Source of the DNA: Desulfitobacterium dichloroeliminans LMG P-21439
GTDB taxonomy: Bacteria > Bacillota > Desulfitobacteriia > Desulfitobacteriales > Desulfitobacteriaceae
Assembly (NCBI RefSeq): GCF_000243135.2
Contig: NC_019903.1
Coordinates: 1,402,001-1,466,000 of the forward strand
DNA length: 64,000 nt
Direction: 5' to 3'
The first letter of the stretch is position 1. Each line of letters starts with the position of its first letter. Both the position numbers and the translations under genes were made by a program. This document shows positions 25,780 to 35,087 of the stretch, one piece after another. The notes below the pieces were generated by a model. The model worked only from the letters and a program-made list of their open reading frames with translations. It ran no database searches and was not told the DNA's origin.

Positions 25780-25867
25780 AATTTGGGCTTAAAGATTAGT
25801 GAGAGCGGAAGAGGTAACTATCCGGAAAAATTCTATAGTCAATTATTTATGGAGCAGGGGGATTGAG

Positions 25868-26710
25868 ATGGCAAAGAAGACGATTAAAGAAACAATTCAT
25901 GCAAAAGGCATGGATATTGCTATTTATACTGAAGATTTTCAAAATGAATTTATTTCACTTACGGATATTGCACGATATAAAAGTGATGAACCATTTATTG
26001 TTATCAACAACTGGATGAGGGGAAAAGACACTGTTGAATTTTTAGGTTTATGGGAACAATTACATAATCCGAATTTTAAACCTATCGAATTCGATAGGTT
26101 TAGAAAAGAAGCAGGATATAATGCTTTTACATTATCACCGCAAAAATGGATTGAAAATACGAATGCAATTGGTATTGTCTCCAAATCAGGTCGTTATGGA
26201 GGAACTTTTGCCCATTCCGATATTGCTTTTGAATTTGCCTCCTGGATATCAGCAGAGTTTAAACTCTATATCATTAAAGACTATAAAAGGCTGAAAAGTG
26301 ATGAAAGCAGTCGGCTTTCTTTAAGTTGGAATCTGAACCGTGAGATTTCTAAGTTAAACTACAGAATTCATACAGATGCTATTAAGGAAAACTTGATTCC
26401 GCCAGAATTGAAGCCATATCAAATTTCCATGACCTATGCCAGTGAGGCCGACGTGCTTAATGTTGCACTGTTTGGAATAACAGCCAAACAGTGGCGCGAC
26501 GAACATCCTGACAAGAACGGGAATATTAGAGATTATGCTACCCTAAATCAACTGCTGGTTTTGGCAAATATGGAAAGCTATAATGCAATCTTGATTGAAC
26601 AAGGTAAGCCTCAAACAGAGCGGCTACAGCTTTTGAATAAATTAGCTATTCGTCAATTAGAAGCAATTCAGGAAATTAACATGGATACAATAAAAAAATT
26701 GGAAGGTTAG
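25868..26710 (+). CDS. KilA-N domain protein
   Basis: 280 residues from the ATG at 25868 (GGGGGATTGAG upstream). About 14-150 match the KilA-N DNA-binding domain of phage proteins (FISLTDIARYKSDEPFIVINNWMRG ... YGGTFAHSDIAFEFASWIS). The C-terminal half is helical. KilA-N proteins occur in phages and as solitary chromosomal genes; the function here is unknown. Confidence 0.88.
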   Translation: MAKKTIKETIHAKGMDIAIYTEDFQNEFISLTDIARYKSDEPFIVINNWMRGKDTVEFLGLWEQLHNPNFKPIEFDRFRKEAGYNAFTLSPQKWIENTNAIGIVSKSGRYGGTFAHSDIAFEFASWISAEFKLYIIKDYKRLKSDESSRLSLSWNLNREISKLNYRIHTDAIKENLIPPELKPYQISMTYASEADVLNVALFGITAKQWRDEHPDKNGNIRDYATLNQLLVLANMESYNAILIEQGKPQTERLQLLNKLAIRQLEAIQEINMDTIKKLEG

Positions 26711-26870
26711 AAAAGATAAAATGTCAGGATTGATGGCAAAAAATCTAAACACTTCTTGGCAACTTTGCTTTTAGAGCAGTATAAGTCTTTGGAAAGGATA
26801 CGGATTAATAAATTATTAGTGATTCGTGCTTTTCAGAGAATTGCGATATAAATAGAGAGGGAGGGCTAGC

Positions 26871-27099
26871 ATGTCATTCTTTGACCTTTTTAGAAAGAAA
26901 CCAGTAGAAAGCGTGAAGCCTATTGCATTAGATAAAACAGCCGACGGAACATCTAAGCAGACTAAATCCGGTATATCATCATTCGTAAAGGTGACTTCGG
27001 AAATAATATCATCTGCGGCAGAGGAAGTTATTCCGGCCGAAAAAAGAATCAAAAGTGCCATTGCAAGCAAGCACGGATTATATCCCCATGAAGTGCTGG
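26871..27099 (+). pseudogene. SAP-domain protein gene, 5' part, cut by transposon
   Basis: An AGGGAGGG site and ATG start a frame MSFFDLFRKKP... that reaches KHGLYPHEVL and is then cut by the composite transposon. If 27100-39083 (transposon plus one AGTGCTGG) is removed, the frame continues at VLDYAGSYYTEGN in 39084-40006 and yields a single protein of 383 residues. The host gene was therefore intact before the insertion. Confidence 0.88.
27092..27099 (+). repeat. Left 8-bp target duplication AGTGCTGG
   Basis: It is identical to 39076-39083. The bases outside the inner IS ends differ, so the duplication belongs to the whole composite unit. Confidence 0.92.
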
Positions 27100-28669
27100 G
27101 ATAGAGTACAATTAAGTTCGCAAAAGTAAAAAAGGAAAAGCCATCGGTAACTCCGAAAAGGTAAGTGCTGAAGCAAACCAAAAAGGAGTTGTTAACCGAT
27201 GGCTTACCCAAATTCTACCGTACCTTTTGAAAAAATGCTAATGAAATTTGTAACCGAAGAAGATCCCATGCAGGCTATGTTAAAATGGCTCTGCGAAAGG
27301 CTGATGGAAGCAGAAGTGGATGCAAAGCTAGGTGCTGAAAAATCAGAACGGTCTACTGAACGTCAAGGGTATCGATCAGGCTATCGCGTTCGCCGTTTCG
27401 ATACCCGGATGGGGACACTGTATTTAATGGTACCCAAACTGCGAAATGGCGGCTATATCCCTTTCTTTGTGGAAGGTAAGAAACGTTCTGAATTGGCCTT
27501 GATGAATGTGATTCAAGAAGCCTATGTTAATGGCGTATCCACCCGTAAAATAGAGAAACTCACTAAGTCCTTAGGCATTGACTCCATGTCACGAAGTCAG
27601 GTATCAAGCATCGCTAAAGAACTGAACGAACAGGTTGAAGCCTTTCGTAATCGAAGTCTCGATAAAGTCTATCCCGTACTCTGGGTGGATGCTCTCTATG
27701 AGAAAATCCGAGATGATCGAAGGGTCAAAAATATGGCAGTGCTGATTGTAACGGGTATTGATCTAGAAGGCAAACGAGATATTCTGGCCGTAGAGCCCAT
27801 GCCAGAAGAGTCCACAGCAACCTACACCAGTCTCTTCGAAAAGTTAAAGTCACGAGGACTAGAGAAAGTCTGGCTGGTTGTCTCAGATGCCCATAAAGGG
27901 TTAGTTAAAGCTGTTCAAGAGTCCTTTATCGGGTGTTCCTGGCAACGCTGTAAAGTGCATTTTATGCGGAACATCCTCGCTCATATATCCGGTCGAGATA
28001 AGCAAGCGTTTGCTAATAAACTAAAGCAAATCTGGCTTCAACCAGACTATAGCAGTGCAAAGAAATACGCTAATTCTCTGATGGATGAGTTTGAGGCCAA
28101 ATATCCTGAAGCCATTAAAACTCTGGAAGAAGGGTTGGAAGACTCACTACAGTTTTTCAGCTTTGCAGAGATTGATTCAAGAAAGATCGCGTCAACCAAC
28201 CTGCTGGAAAGACTCAACCGAGAAGTACGTAGAAGAACCCGGGTGGTTGGGATATTCCCAAGTATGGATTCCTATATTCGGCTAGTAACCAGCTACCTTA
28301 TTGAGTATAGCGAAGACTGGTGCAGTGGCCGATCCTATATCAATCCAAAAATCATCACTTCGATTGAGCAGGAACGTTCAAAAGCTGCGTAAGCCTTAAT
28401 CATTAATTCAGAAAAGCATGACGCTCGGCGCTAGCCAAGCAAACTCTCTTTGATTTAGGGTTACTCTTTGGGGTGAAAGAGACTTTGCCGTCTTCAAGCG
28501 TTTTGGTAGGGTGCACGTGTCAATGGGATGATGCCGAGCATATCCTCGGCCTGACGGCCTCCGGTATCCCTCGCATCACCCTTGACACTCTTCCCAACTT
28601 ACGCTTTTACATAAAACATTTAGCCTTAAGGGGTTCTGATGGTTTTTGCGAACATTTCTTGACACTATC
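27100..28669 (+). mobile_element. IS256-family element, copy 1 (1570 bp)
   Basis: Its ends are imperfect inverted repeats: GATAGAGTAC...TTCGCAAAA on the left, and the complement of TTTTGCGAA...GACACTATC on the right. It is base-for-base the same as 37506-39075 as far as I can read. It contains one transposase gene and about 275 bp of 3' noncoding sequence. Confidence 0.93.
27199..28392 (+). CDS. IS256-family (mutator-type) transposase
   Basis: 397 residues with the family's DDE residues in context: Asp in PVLWVDALYEKI, Asp in VVSDAHKGLV (before CSWQRCKVHFMRN) and Glu in ASTNLLERLNREVRRR. An AAAAGGAG site precedes the ATG. It is intact and identical to the copy at 37605. It should catalyse transposition of the single IS and of the composite unit. 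Confidence 0.96.
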   Translation: MAYPNSTVPFEKMLMKFVTEEDPMQAMLKWLCERLMEAEVDAKLGAEKSERSTERQGYRSGYRVRRFDTRMGTLYLMVPKLRNGGYIPFFVEGKKRSELALMNVIQEAYVNGVSTRKIEKLTKSLGIDSMSRSQVSSIAKELNEQVEAFRNRSLDKVYPVLWVDALYEKIRDDRRVKNMAVLIVTGIDLEGKRDILAVEPMPEESTATYTSLFEKLKSRGLEKVWLVVSDAHKGLVKAVQESFIGCSWQRCKVHFMRNILAHISGRDKQAFANKLKQIWLQPDYSSAKKYANSLMDEFEAKYPEAIKTLEEGLEDSLQFFSFAEIDSRKIASTNLLERLNREVRRRTRVVGIFPSMDSYIRLVTSYLIEYSEDWCSGRSYINPKIITSIEQERSKAA

Positions 28670-28688
28670 AATAGAATAGTTTTATAAT
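28659..28688 (+). promoter_or_regulatory. Hybrid IS-end promoter of rdhA
   Basis: TTGACA (28659-28664) lies inside the right inverted repeat of the IS. TATAAT (28683-28688) lies in the flanking DNA, with an 18-bp spacer. Transcription would start about 40 bp before the rdhA ATG. The second IS copy has the same TTGACA but no TATAAT outside. Confidence 0.75.
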
Positions 28689-28730
28689 AATTTAAAGGAC
28701 ATGCAATTATTATAAAGGAGGAAGATTGGA

Positions 28731-30386
28731 ATGGGCGAAATCAACAGGAGGAATTTTTTAAAAGCCTCGATGCTTGGAGCAGCTGCAGCTGCTGTAGCCT
28801 CGGCATCTGTGGTGAAGGGGATGGTTAGCCCCTTGGTGGCTGATGCTGCGGACATCGTGGCTCCGATCACGGAAACCTCAGAATTTCCATACAAGGTGGA
28901 TGCAAAGTACCAGCGTTACAATTGTATGAAGAACTTCTTTGAAAAGACTTTCGATCCGGAAGCAAACAAGACTCCTATTAAGTTTCATAACGACGATGTT
29001 TCCAAAATCACAGGCAAGAAAGATACGGGGAAAGACCTGCCCACGCTTAATGCGGAAAGACTTGGGATCAAAGGGCGTCCGGCGACACATTCAGAAACAG
29101 GCGTTCTTTTCTTTGGTCAGCATACGGGTGTCATGCCACACCAGCGCAGTAAAGAAACAGGCAATACCTTGTTGGATGACGCCTTGCAAGCCGGAGTCTG
29201 GGCTGTAGAATTTGATTTTCACGGATTTAACGCAACAGATAATGGTCCGGGAACTGTAATCACGCCTTATCCCATAAATCCTATGACCAATGAAATAGCT
29301 AATGAGCCTGTCATGGTACCCGGTTTGTACAACTGGGACAATATCGATGTTGAAAGTGTGCGACAACAAGGCAAACAGTGGAAATTCAAATCAAAGGAAG
29401 AAGCCAGTAAAATGGTTAAAAAGGCAGCCTGTTTCCTGGGAGCCGATCTGGTCGGCATCGCACCCTATGACGAGCGTTGGACCTATTCTACCTGGGGCAG
29501 GAAGATTCCAAAACCTTGTAAAATGCCCAACGGCAGAACCAAATTAATGCCATGGGATTTGCCAAAGGTGCTGTCAGGCGGGGGAGTAGAAGTTTTCGGA
29601 CATGAAAAATTTGAACCTGATTGGGAGAAGTATGCAGGTTTCAAACCAAAAAGTGTGATTGTCTTCGTTCTTGAAGAGGATTACGAAGCTTTGCGCACCT
29701 CACCGTCAGTCATTGCCAATGCCGCGACGGGGAAAGTTTACTCCAGTATGGGAGGAGTATCTTACAAAATCGCGGTTTTTCTGAGGAAGCTTGGCTATTA
29801 TGCAGCGCCGTCAGGAAACAATACCGGATTGAATGTTCCTATGGCCGTTCAGGCCGGGCTTGGAGAAGCAGGCAGAAACGGACTTTTAATTACCCAGAAA
29901 TTCGGTCCGAGACATCGCATCTCCAAAGTCTACACCGACCTGGAACTTGCTCCGGACAAGCCGAGAAAATTCGGGGTACGCGAGTTCTGCCGCCTGTGCA
30001 AAAAATGTGCGGATGCCTGCCCCGCCCAGGCCATCTCCCATGAGAAAGACCCTAAGGTTCTGCAGCCAGGGGATTGTGAGGAATCCGAAAATCCATATAC
30101 TGAAAAATGGCATGTTGATTCCAACCGTTGCGGCTCTTTCTGGGCCTATAACGGTGGTCTCTGCGCAAATTGTGTAGCTGTATGTTCGTTTAACAAAATC
30201 GAGACCTGGAACCACGATGTGGCCAGAATAGCCACTCGAATACCATTGCTTCAGGATGCAGCCCGCAAGTTTGATGAATGGTTCGGCTATAGCGGGCCTG
30301 TAAACCCTGATGAAAGACTTGAATCGGGTTATGTTCAGAACATGGTCAAAGACTTCTGGAATAATCCTGAGTCTATAAAACAATAG
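28731..30386 (+). CDS. dcaA: Reductive dehalogenase catalytic subunit (DcaA/PceA type)
   Basis: 551 residues. A Tat signal (RRNFLK at 6-11, hydrophobic stretch, cleavage probably before residue 40) directs the folded enzyme outward. The C-terminal part has two Fe-S motifs, CRLCKKCADACP and CANCVAVCSFNK with an upstream Cys; a corrinoid completes the active site. It terminates organohalide respiration at the outer face of the membrane. It closely resembles PceA of D. hafniense except for a divergent block about residues 120-170 (GVLFFGQHTGVMPHQRSKE) and scattered changes. That pattern is the one described for DcaA, the 1,2-dichloroethane enzyme. The symbol is from memory; pceA-like is the alternative. 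Confidence 0.9.
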   Translation: MGEINRRNFLKASMLGAAAAAVASASVVKGMVSPLVADAADIVAPITETSEFPYKVDAKYQRYNCMKNFFEKTFDPEANKTPIKFHNDDVSKITGKKDTGKDLPTLNAERLGIKGRPATHSETGVLFFGQHTGVMPHQRSKETGNTLLDDALQAGVWAVEFDFHGFNATDNGPGTVITPYPINPMTNEIANEPVMVPGLYNWDNIDVESVRQQGKQWKFKSKEEASKMVKKAACFLGADLVGIAPYDERWTYSTWGRKIPKPCKMPNGRTKLMPWDLPKVLSGGGVEVFGHEKFEPDWEKYAGFKPKSVIVFVLEEDYEALRTSPSVIANAATGKVYSSMGGVSYKIAVFLRKLGYYAAPSGNNTGLNVPMAVQAGLGEAGRNGLLITQKFGPRHRISKVYTDLELAPDKPRKFGVREFCRLCKKCADACPAQAISHEKDPKVLQPGDCEESENPYTEKWHVDSNRCGSFWAYNGGLCANCVAVCSFNKIETWNHDVARIATRIPLLQDAARKFDEWFGYSGPVNPDERLESGYVQNMVKDFWNNPESIKQ

Positions 30387-30448
30387 TGATTTCAATGTCA
30401 AATATATTAATCATAAGGAGAAAATTATTATAAGGAGTGAAAGGTATT

Positions 30449-30766
30449 ATGAATATATATGATGTGCTGATTTGGATGGCACTGGGTATGATTGCATTGC
30501 TTATCCAATACGGAATCTGGCGGTATCTGAAAGGGAAGGGCAAAGATACCATACCTCTTCAAATCTGCGGGTTCCTCGCCAACTTTTTCTTTATATTTGC
30601 TTTGGCCTGGGGATATTCCAGCTTTTCGGAGCGTGAATACCAAGCTATTGGCATGGGATTTATCTTCTTCGGAGGCACGGCACTTATTCCTGCGATTATT
30701 ACTTACAGGCTGGCTAACCATCCGGCAAAAAAAATCAGAGAAAGTTCGGATTCTATTTCTGCTTAG
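30449..30766 (+). CDS. dcaB: Reductive dehalogenase membrane anchor RdhB
   Basis: 105 residues with three hydrophobic spans (VLIWMALGMIALLIQYGIW, LQICGFLANFFFIFALAWG and GMGFIFFGGTALIPAIITY). This is the usual size and topology of RdhB/PceB proteins, which hold the catalytic subunit at the membrane. The ATG at 30449 lies 62 bp after the rdhA stop and is preferred to an ATG four codons upstream. It is almost unchanged from PceB as I recall it, in contrast to the A subunit. Confidence 0.92.
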   Translation: MNIYDVLIWMALGMIALLIQYGIWRYLKGKGKDTIPLQICGFLANFFFIFALAWGYSSFSEREYQAIGMGFIFFGGTALIPAIITYRLANHPAKKIRESSDSISA

Positions 30767-30798
30767 CAATTAGAGTATCAAGCCATAGGGTTAATGAG

Positions 30799-30830
30799 GC
30801 CAGTAAGTGTCTCTTCAGATACTTACTGGC
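30799..30830 (+). other. Intercistronic hairpin between rdhB and rdhC
   Basis: GCCAGTAAGT pairs perfectly with ACTTACTGGC around a 12-base loop. There is no immediate T run; an ATTTTTTAAG stretch lies 20 bp on. It could attenuate transcription or protect the AB message from decay. Confidence 0.65.
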
Positions 30831-30873
30831 TCATCTCTATAATCTTCATAATTTTTTAAGAGGTTGAAAAACT

Positions 30874-32160
30874 GTGAAAACAAAGAAAAATAAAGCAGTG
30901 TTGGAAAATAGAAGAGGATGGGAATACTATTATCATTTTTCTCTACTTCTCACTGCCATAATAGCTATTTTATATGGTGTGTTCTGGGCTCCTCAATCAG
31001 TTGATTACAAGGGAATCATCCAAAAAAATGTTCTCGGCGTTATATCCATAGAAAAAATGATGGGGAATCAGCATGCCTATAAAATCGATACGGCACAGGG
31101 ACGTTTCTATGCAGTATGTGATTCGGCTATAGGATATCAATCCAAAGTTGAGGCTATGACTATCGTCAACGAAAAGGGCCTTATAGAGAAAGTTATTATT
31201 ACGAAACAGGGAGAGACTCCGGTTTTTTTTGAAAGGCTCACAAACCAAAAGTATTTTGACGGCTTTCAAGGTCTTGCAATCAAGGAGCCTATTTATTTGG
31301 GAGGAGCATATGGATATTCGGGATATCTGGGTAGTATAAAAACAAATAATTATATTGACACGGTAACAGGTTCAACAGTGTCGTCACATGCTGTGGCTGA
31401 GGCTGTGAACAAAGGGAATTCTTATTTATCAGGGCAATTTTTTAACACCCAATGGGCCAACCCTTACGATTTATTCCAGCTTAGCTGGAAGGATATGGCC
31501 ATGATTGCGATGTTTTTAATTGCGTTTGCCTCAGCCTTTATCAAGAAGCTCGTAAAAATACGTCTGGCATTCCTGCTGGTTAGTGTCGTGGTGCTTGGTT
31601 TTCTCGTTAATCAGTTTGTGACAGGCAGCTTGCTTCTTTCAGCAATTACGTTGCAGATTCCCAGGATAACTAACCTGAAATGGTATGTGCTTATGGCCGG
31701 GTCTCTCGGATTTATTATCCTTTTGGGAAAAAATCTGTATTGCGCTTGGATTTGTCCTTTTGGAGCAGTACAAGAGATTCTTAACAAGGCTGCAGGGTTC
31801 AAATCTCTGAATATTTCCCAGAAGACTATTAAAATACTCAGGCTGGTGGCTCCGACCATTTTATGGGTTGCACTTCTGCTGGGCACATTACTGGGTGACT
31901 ATGGGACATTGGATTACCAGCCTTTTGGCGCGCTTTTCCTGTTCAAATCGGTATGGTTAATGTGGTTGATGTTACCAATCTTCTTGTTTATGAGCTTATT
32001 TATTAGCCGTTTTTATTGTAAATTCTTCTGTCCGGTAGGATTTATTTACAATTTGCTTAACCGTTGGCGAAATAAGGAGGTAAGAATATGGAAACAGAGA
32101 TTAGATCGATTGAAGCGCAAAAAAAAGGAAAAACAAGAGACCTTGTCTTCACACTCCTGA
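30874..32160 (+). CDS. dcaC: RdhC membrane flavoprotein (NosR/NirI-like)
   Basis: 428 residues from a GTG start with AAGAGG. Order: N-terminal membrane helix (about 22-40), extracytoplasmic FMN-binding domain with a flavinylation-type motif (DTVTGSTVSS, about 167-176), then five membrane helices with two cytoplasmic CxxxCP motifs (CAWICPFG and CKFFCPVG). Related proteins covalently bind FMN and may pass electrons or act in maturation; the exact role of RdhC is unsettled. The end overlaps a 47-codon ORF in another frame. Confidence 0.9.
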   Translation: MKTKKNKAVLENRRGWEYYYHFSLLLTAIIAILYGVFWAPQSVDYKGIIQKNVLGVISIEKMMGNQHAYKIDTAQGRFYAVCDSAIGYQSKVEAMTIVNEKGLIEKVIITKQGETPVFFERLTNQKYFDGFQGLAIKEPIYLGGAYGYSGYLGSIKTNNYIDTVTGSTVSSHAVAEAVNKGNSYLSGQFFNTQWANPYDLFQLSWKDMAMIAMFLIAFASAFIKKLVKIRLAFLLVSVVVLGFLVNQFVTGSLLLSAITLQIPRITNLKWYVLMAGSLGFIILLGKNLYCAWICPFGAVQEILNKAAGFKSLNISQKTIKILRLVAPTILWVALLLGTLLGDYGTLDYQPFGALFLFKSVWLMWLMLPIFLFMSLFISRFYCKFFCPVGFIYNLLNRWRNKEVRIWKQRLDRLKRKKKEKQETLSSHS

Positions 32161-32231
32161 TCCTTATTTTCGCAATCGCTCATTTTTTTGTAATGCTTCA
32201 GTCAGTGGGAATCCTCAGGGCTGACCGTTGA
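32088..32231 (+). CDS. Small membrane protein overlapping the rdhC end, 47 aa
   Basis: An AAGGAGG site inside rdhC lies 6 bp before an ATG that opens a frame of 47 codons: METEIRSIEAQKKGKTRDLV, then one membrane helix (VFTLLILIFAIAHFFVM) and a short end (LQSVGILRADR). The helix lies after the rdhC stop, so the overlap alone does not create it. It would be co-translated with RdhC. I know of no function; it could be a subunit of the RdhB/C complex. Confidence 0.55.
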   Translation: METEIRSIEAQKKGKTRDLVFTLLILIFAIAHFFVMLQSVGILRADR

Positions 32232-32287
32232 AATTTTCCTGAGAAAGTAGCGTATCAAGTAGACATAATGAGGGAGGAATCGTGATA

Positions 32288-33238
32288 ATGAAGCAGTTCG
32301 AACTTGGACAATATAAGGGTCTAAATGTCAAGCGTTTTGATACAACAGTCCAAGAAGAGGAGATTCAGCAAGCCTTAGATTATATCATAGGCTCTTTTGA
32401 TGAAATTGAAGAAGAAAAAAGAAATGAGCCTATTAAAACAAACGATTATGTAATCGTGGATATTGACGGTTATGAAAAGGATGCAACAGTACCGGTTATA
32501 AGAAACATCGATACAAAATTAATAGTCGGCAGTGAAGGTGTATTTCGAGAAGTTAGTGCAAATCTCCTAGGGAAGAAAATGGGCGACACAGTGACCTTTG
32601 AGACTGTTATTCAGCCCGATGCCTTAGAATTTCAGCGTTGGTGGGGAAGCGAGTTTACATTTACCGTTAAGATTAAGAGCGTTTTTGTGGTGAAGAAACC
32701 AGAATTGACTGAAGAATTAATTAGGAAAGTTGAACCTGATCTAAAAAACCTGGAAGACTTAAAAAATATGCTTGCCCTAAAAATCACTCACGAAAAAGAG
32801 GGGAAGGAACGGGAGGCAAATATTCTCTTGATTTTTCAAGCTTTAGTTAAACAATGTAAGTATGAATTTGATGAAGAAGAATTGGATTCAGCTGCTGAAG
32901 ATTTATATAAGAAATTTACTGAAGAACTCAAAATAGTTGATGATATGGAACTTATGGAATATTTGATCCATAGAAAAATAACCGCAGACCAATTGCTGGC
33001 CGAATGTAAGGAAGAGGCATCCAGAAGGATTCTCTGGGAACTTATGATAAATTCTGTTATTGAGAAAGAAGAGATAAATCTTACTCCGGATGAAATCAAA
33101 TATCTTGAAAAGCGAATTAACGAAAGCCGACAAAACGGTCAACTCCCCGAAGAGTTTATGGACATCAATTTTTTACTGGCATCGTATTTACGAAAAAAAA
33201 CAATAGACTATTTGCTAAAAATCAATTTGGCAAGTTAA
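32288..33238 (+). CDS. dcaT: Trigger-factor-like chaperone RdhT
   Basis: 316 residues resembling trigger factor without the ribosome-binding N-terminal domain: a PPIase domain (about 25-130, TNDYVIVDIDGY ... GDTVTFETVIQPD) and the helical C-terminal chaperone arms. PceT is known to bind the Tat signal of PceA and keep the precursor folded until export. The ATG at 32288 is preferred (AGGGAGG 10 bp upstream); a GTG at 32282 is possible. It closes the rdhABCT operon. Confidence 0.92.
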   Translation: MKQFELGQYKGLNVKRFDTTVQEEEIQQALDYIIGSFDEIEEEKRNEPIKTNDYVIVDIDGYEKDATVPVIRNIDTKLIVGSEGVFREVSANLLGKKMGDTVTFETVIQPDALEFQRWWGSEFTFTVKIKSVFVVKKPELTEELIRKVEPDLKNLEDLKNMLALKITHEKEGKEREANILLIFQALVKQCKYEFDEEELDSAAEDLYKKFTEELKIVDDMELMEYLIHRKITADQLLAECKEEASRRILWELMINSVIEKEEINLTPDEIKYLEKRINESRQNGQLPEEFMDINFLLASYLRKKTIDYLLKINLAS

Positions 33239-33393
33239 TCTATCCTATCTTTTAAGATTATTACCACCACCGCGAATCGCGTCATAATTATAAAGCTGGT
33301 AGAAATAGCAGTAGAAAGCAGAGCACACCAACAGATGGCTTGTGAAGAATTGGCATAACGGTACGAACATTGTTGTGAAAGGTGTTATCAAGA

Positions 33394-34211
33394 TTGAAAC
33401 TAGAATCCTTTGTTGATATAGCGAGTGAAATTCAAAAACTATTTTATTTAATGAAGATGTTATTATCGGAGTAAGCGATACCGAAAAGATGCTTGCCGTT
33501 TTTAACGGGAAAAAGCTCATGCTTCATGCAAAAGCAGGTGATGTACTAAAAGAGGGTATGCCCGGTCTCATTGCGATGCAAACTGGGCAAAGAGTAGTGA
33601 AAAAAATCCCGAAAGAAGTTGCTGGTATTCCTCACATCGGTATAGGCTTACCAGTATATGATGAGGGAAAAATTGTTGGCAGTGTCATGGTGGGTATTTC
33701 CGATGAACGTTTTGACACTTTAATGGATGCTGGTCAAGGGGTTTTGGCCGCGGTTCAAGAAATCTCTGCATCAACGGATAACTTATCTAACGAATCACAT
33801 GAAATTCTCGTGAATACAAAAGCAATGGCTCGTGAAATCGCACAAGTCAACTCTGATGTTGAACATATAAATGTCGTTCTTAACAAGATTAAGAGCATTT
33901 CGATGCAGACAAACATTTTAGGATTGAATGCTTCGATCGAATCTGCTCGGGTGGGCAAACTCGGTCGTGGATTTGCAGTTGTCGCAGATGAAGTGCGGAA
34001 GCTTTCAGAAAACACCAAATTATTAACAAAAGAAATAGATCAGGATTTAGAGAAAGTAAGGAAGTCAGTTTCCTCCTTAGTCACAGAAATTGGGCAATTT
34101 AGTAGAGTCATCGAAGTCCAGGCCGACGGGACTGAGGAGGTAACACGTGCAGTTGGTCAAATTGTTGAGATGGCTGGAAAGCTGGTTGAAATGGGTCGGG
34201 TAGATTATTAG
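33394..34211 (+). pseudogene. Soluble chemoreceptor-like gene, frameshifted
   Basis: From a TTG, one frame reads [16 protein letters not shown]. The sense then moves to another frame at about 33445 ([17 protein letters not shown]), which continues into a receptor signalling domain ([35 protein letters not shown]) to 34211. There is no membrane span. The start lacks a good ribosome site. It is cargo of the transposon with no evident link to dehalogenation. Confidence 0.75.
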
Positions 34212-34300
34212 ATCTAGTCCACTGTAAGTTTTAACGCAGAATATCTTGCATCTCGAATATGGTTAAAATGAAATATTGTTTAATATGATGGAGGTGATAA

Positions 34301-34504
34301 ATGATGCTTGCAACATTTGGATATCTAACACCAGTGACAATGGGGATTGTGCTTGTTACAGCTTTGGTCATCTTTGGACCGGGTAAGTTGCCGGAATTAG
34401 GGAAATCGCTGGGTAATGGTATTAGAGAATTTAAATCTGCGACCGCAGAAGAAGAGAAAACAGAAGATAATATTGTCGCTAAAACCGAAAAAGATCCTGC
34501 CTAA
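34301..34504 (+). CDS. tatA: Twin-arginine translocase TatA
   Basis: 67 residues: a membrane helix (about 10-27), the FGPGKLPELGKSLG hinge with an amphipathic helix, and an acidic tail. GGAGG lies 6 bp before the ATG. TatA forms the pore for folded proteins such as RdhA. It is the only intact tat gene in the cargo. Confidence 0.93.
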   Translation: MMLATFGYLTPVTMGIVLVTALVIFGPGKLPELGKSLGNGIREFKSATAEEEKTEDNIVAKTEKDPA

Positions 34505-35087
34505 GCAGTTGACTACCTAAAATGAGCGCAAAAAGGAAGTAAAGCAGAAGTGCGAAGGCGACAACGTAATGACGACAATATGCCGTTAACAGACCATTTA
34601 AGAGACTTACGGAAAGTGCTTGTCGTAGCTGCGTACGCCATTGCTGGGGGTACGGTATTAGGATGGTTTGTAAGTGATCTTACCTTTGCCTATTTAGCAC
34701 GTCCGGTATCTTTGCTGGGAGATATCACGTTTATTACTACAACGCCGATGGAACCAATGTTGGTTAAGATTAAGGTTTCTGTGATTTTTGGTGTCGCTCT
34801 TGCACTCCCTGTTCTAATGTGGAAAATTTGGAGTTTTGTATTGCCAGCTCTAAAACAAAATGAGCGTAAGTATTTATACTTTATTGTGCCAACCTCTGTA
34901 CTTCTTTTTATTGGAAGGGGCCGCTTTCTGTTTATATGTAATAATACCTATCGGGATTAAGTTTCTTCTTAATGCTGGAAGCGGAGCTGTTCAGTCCACA
35001 CCATTTGTGACGAAAACGTCATACATTAGCTTTCTGTTGAGCTTCTTGTTAACATTTGGGCTGGTGTTTCAACTTCCTATCATATTA

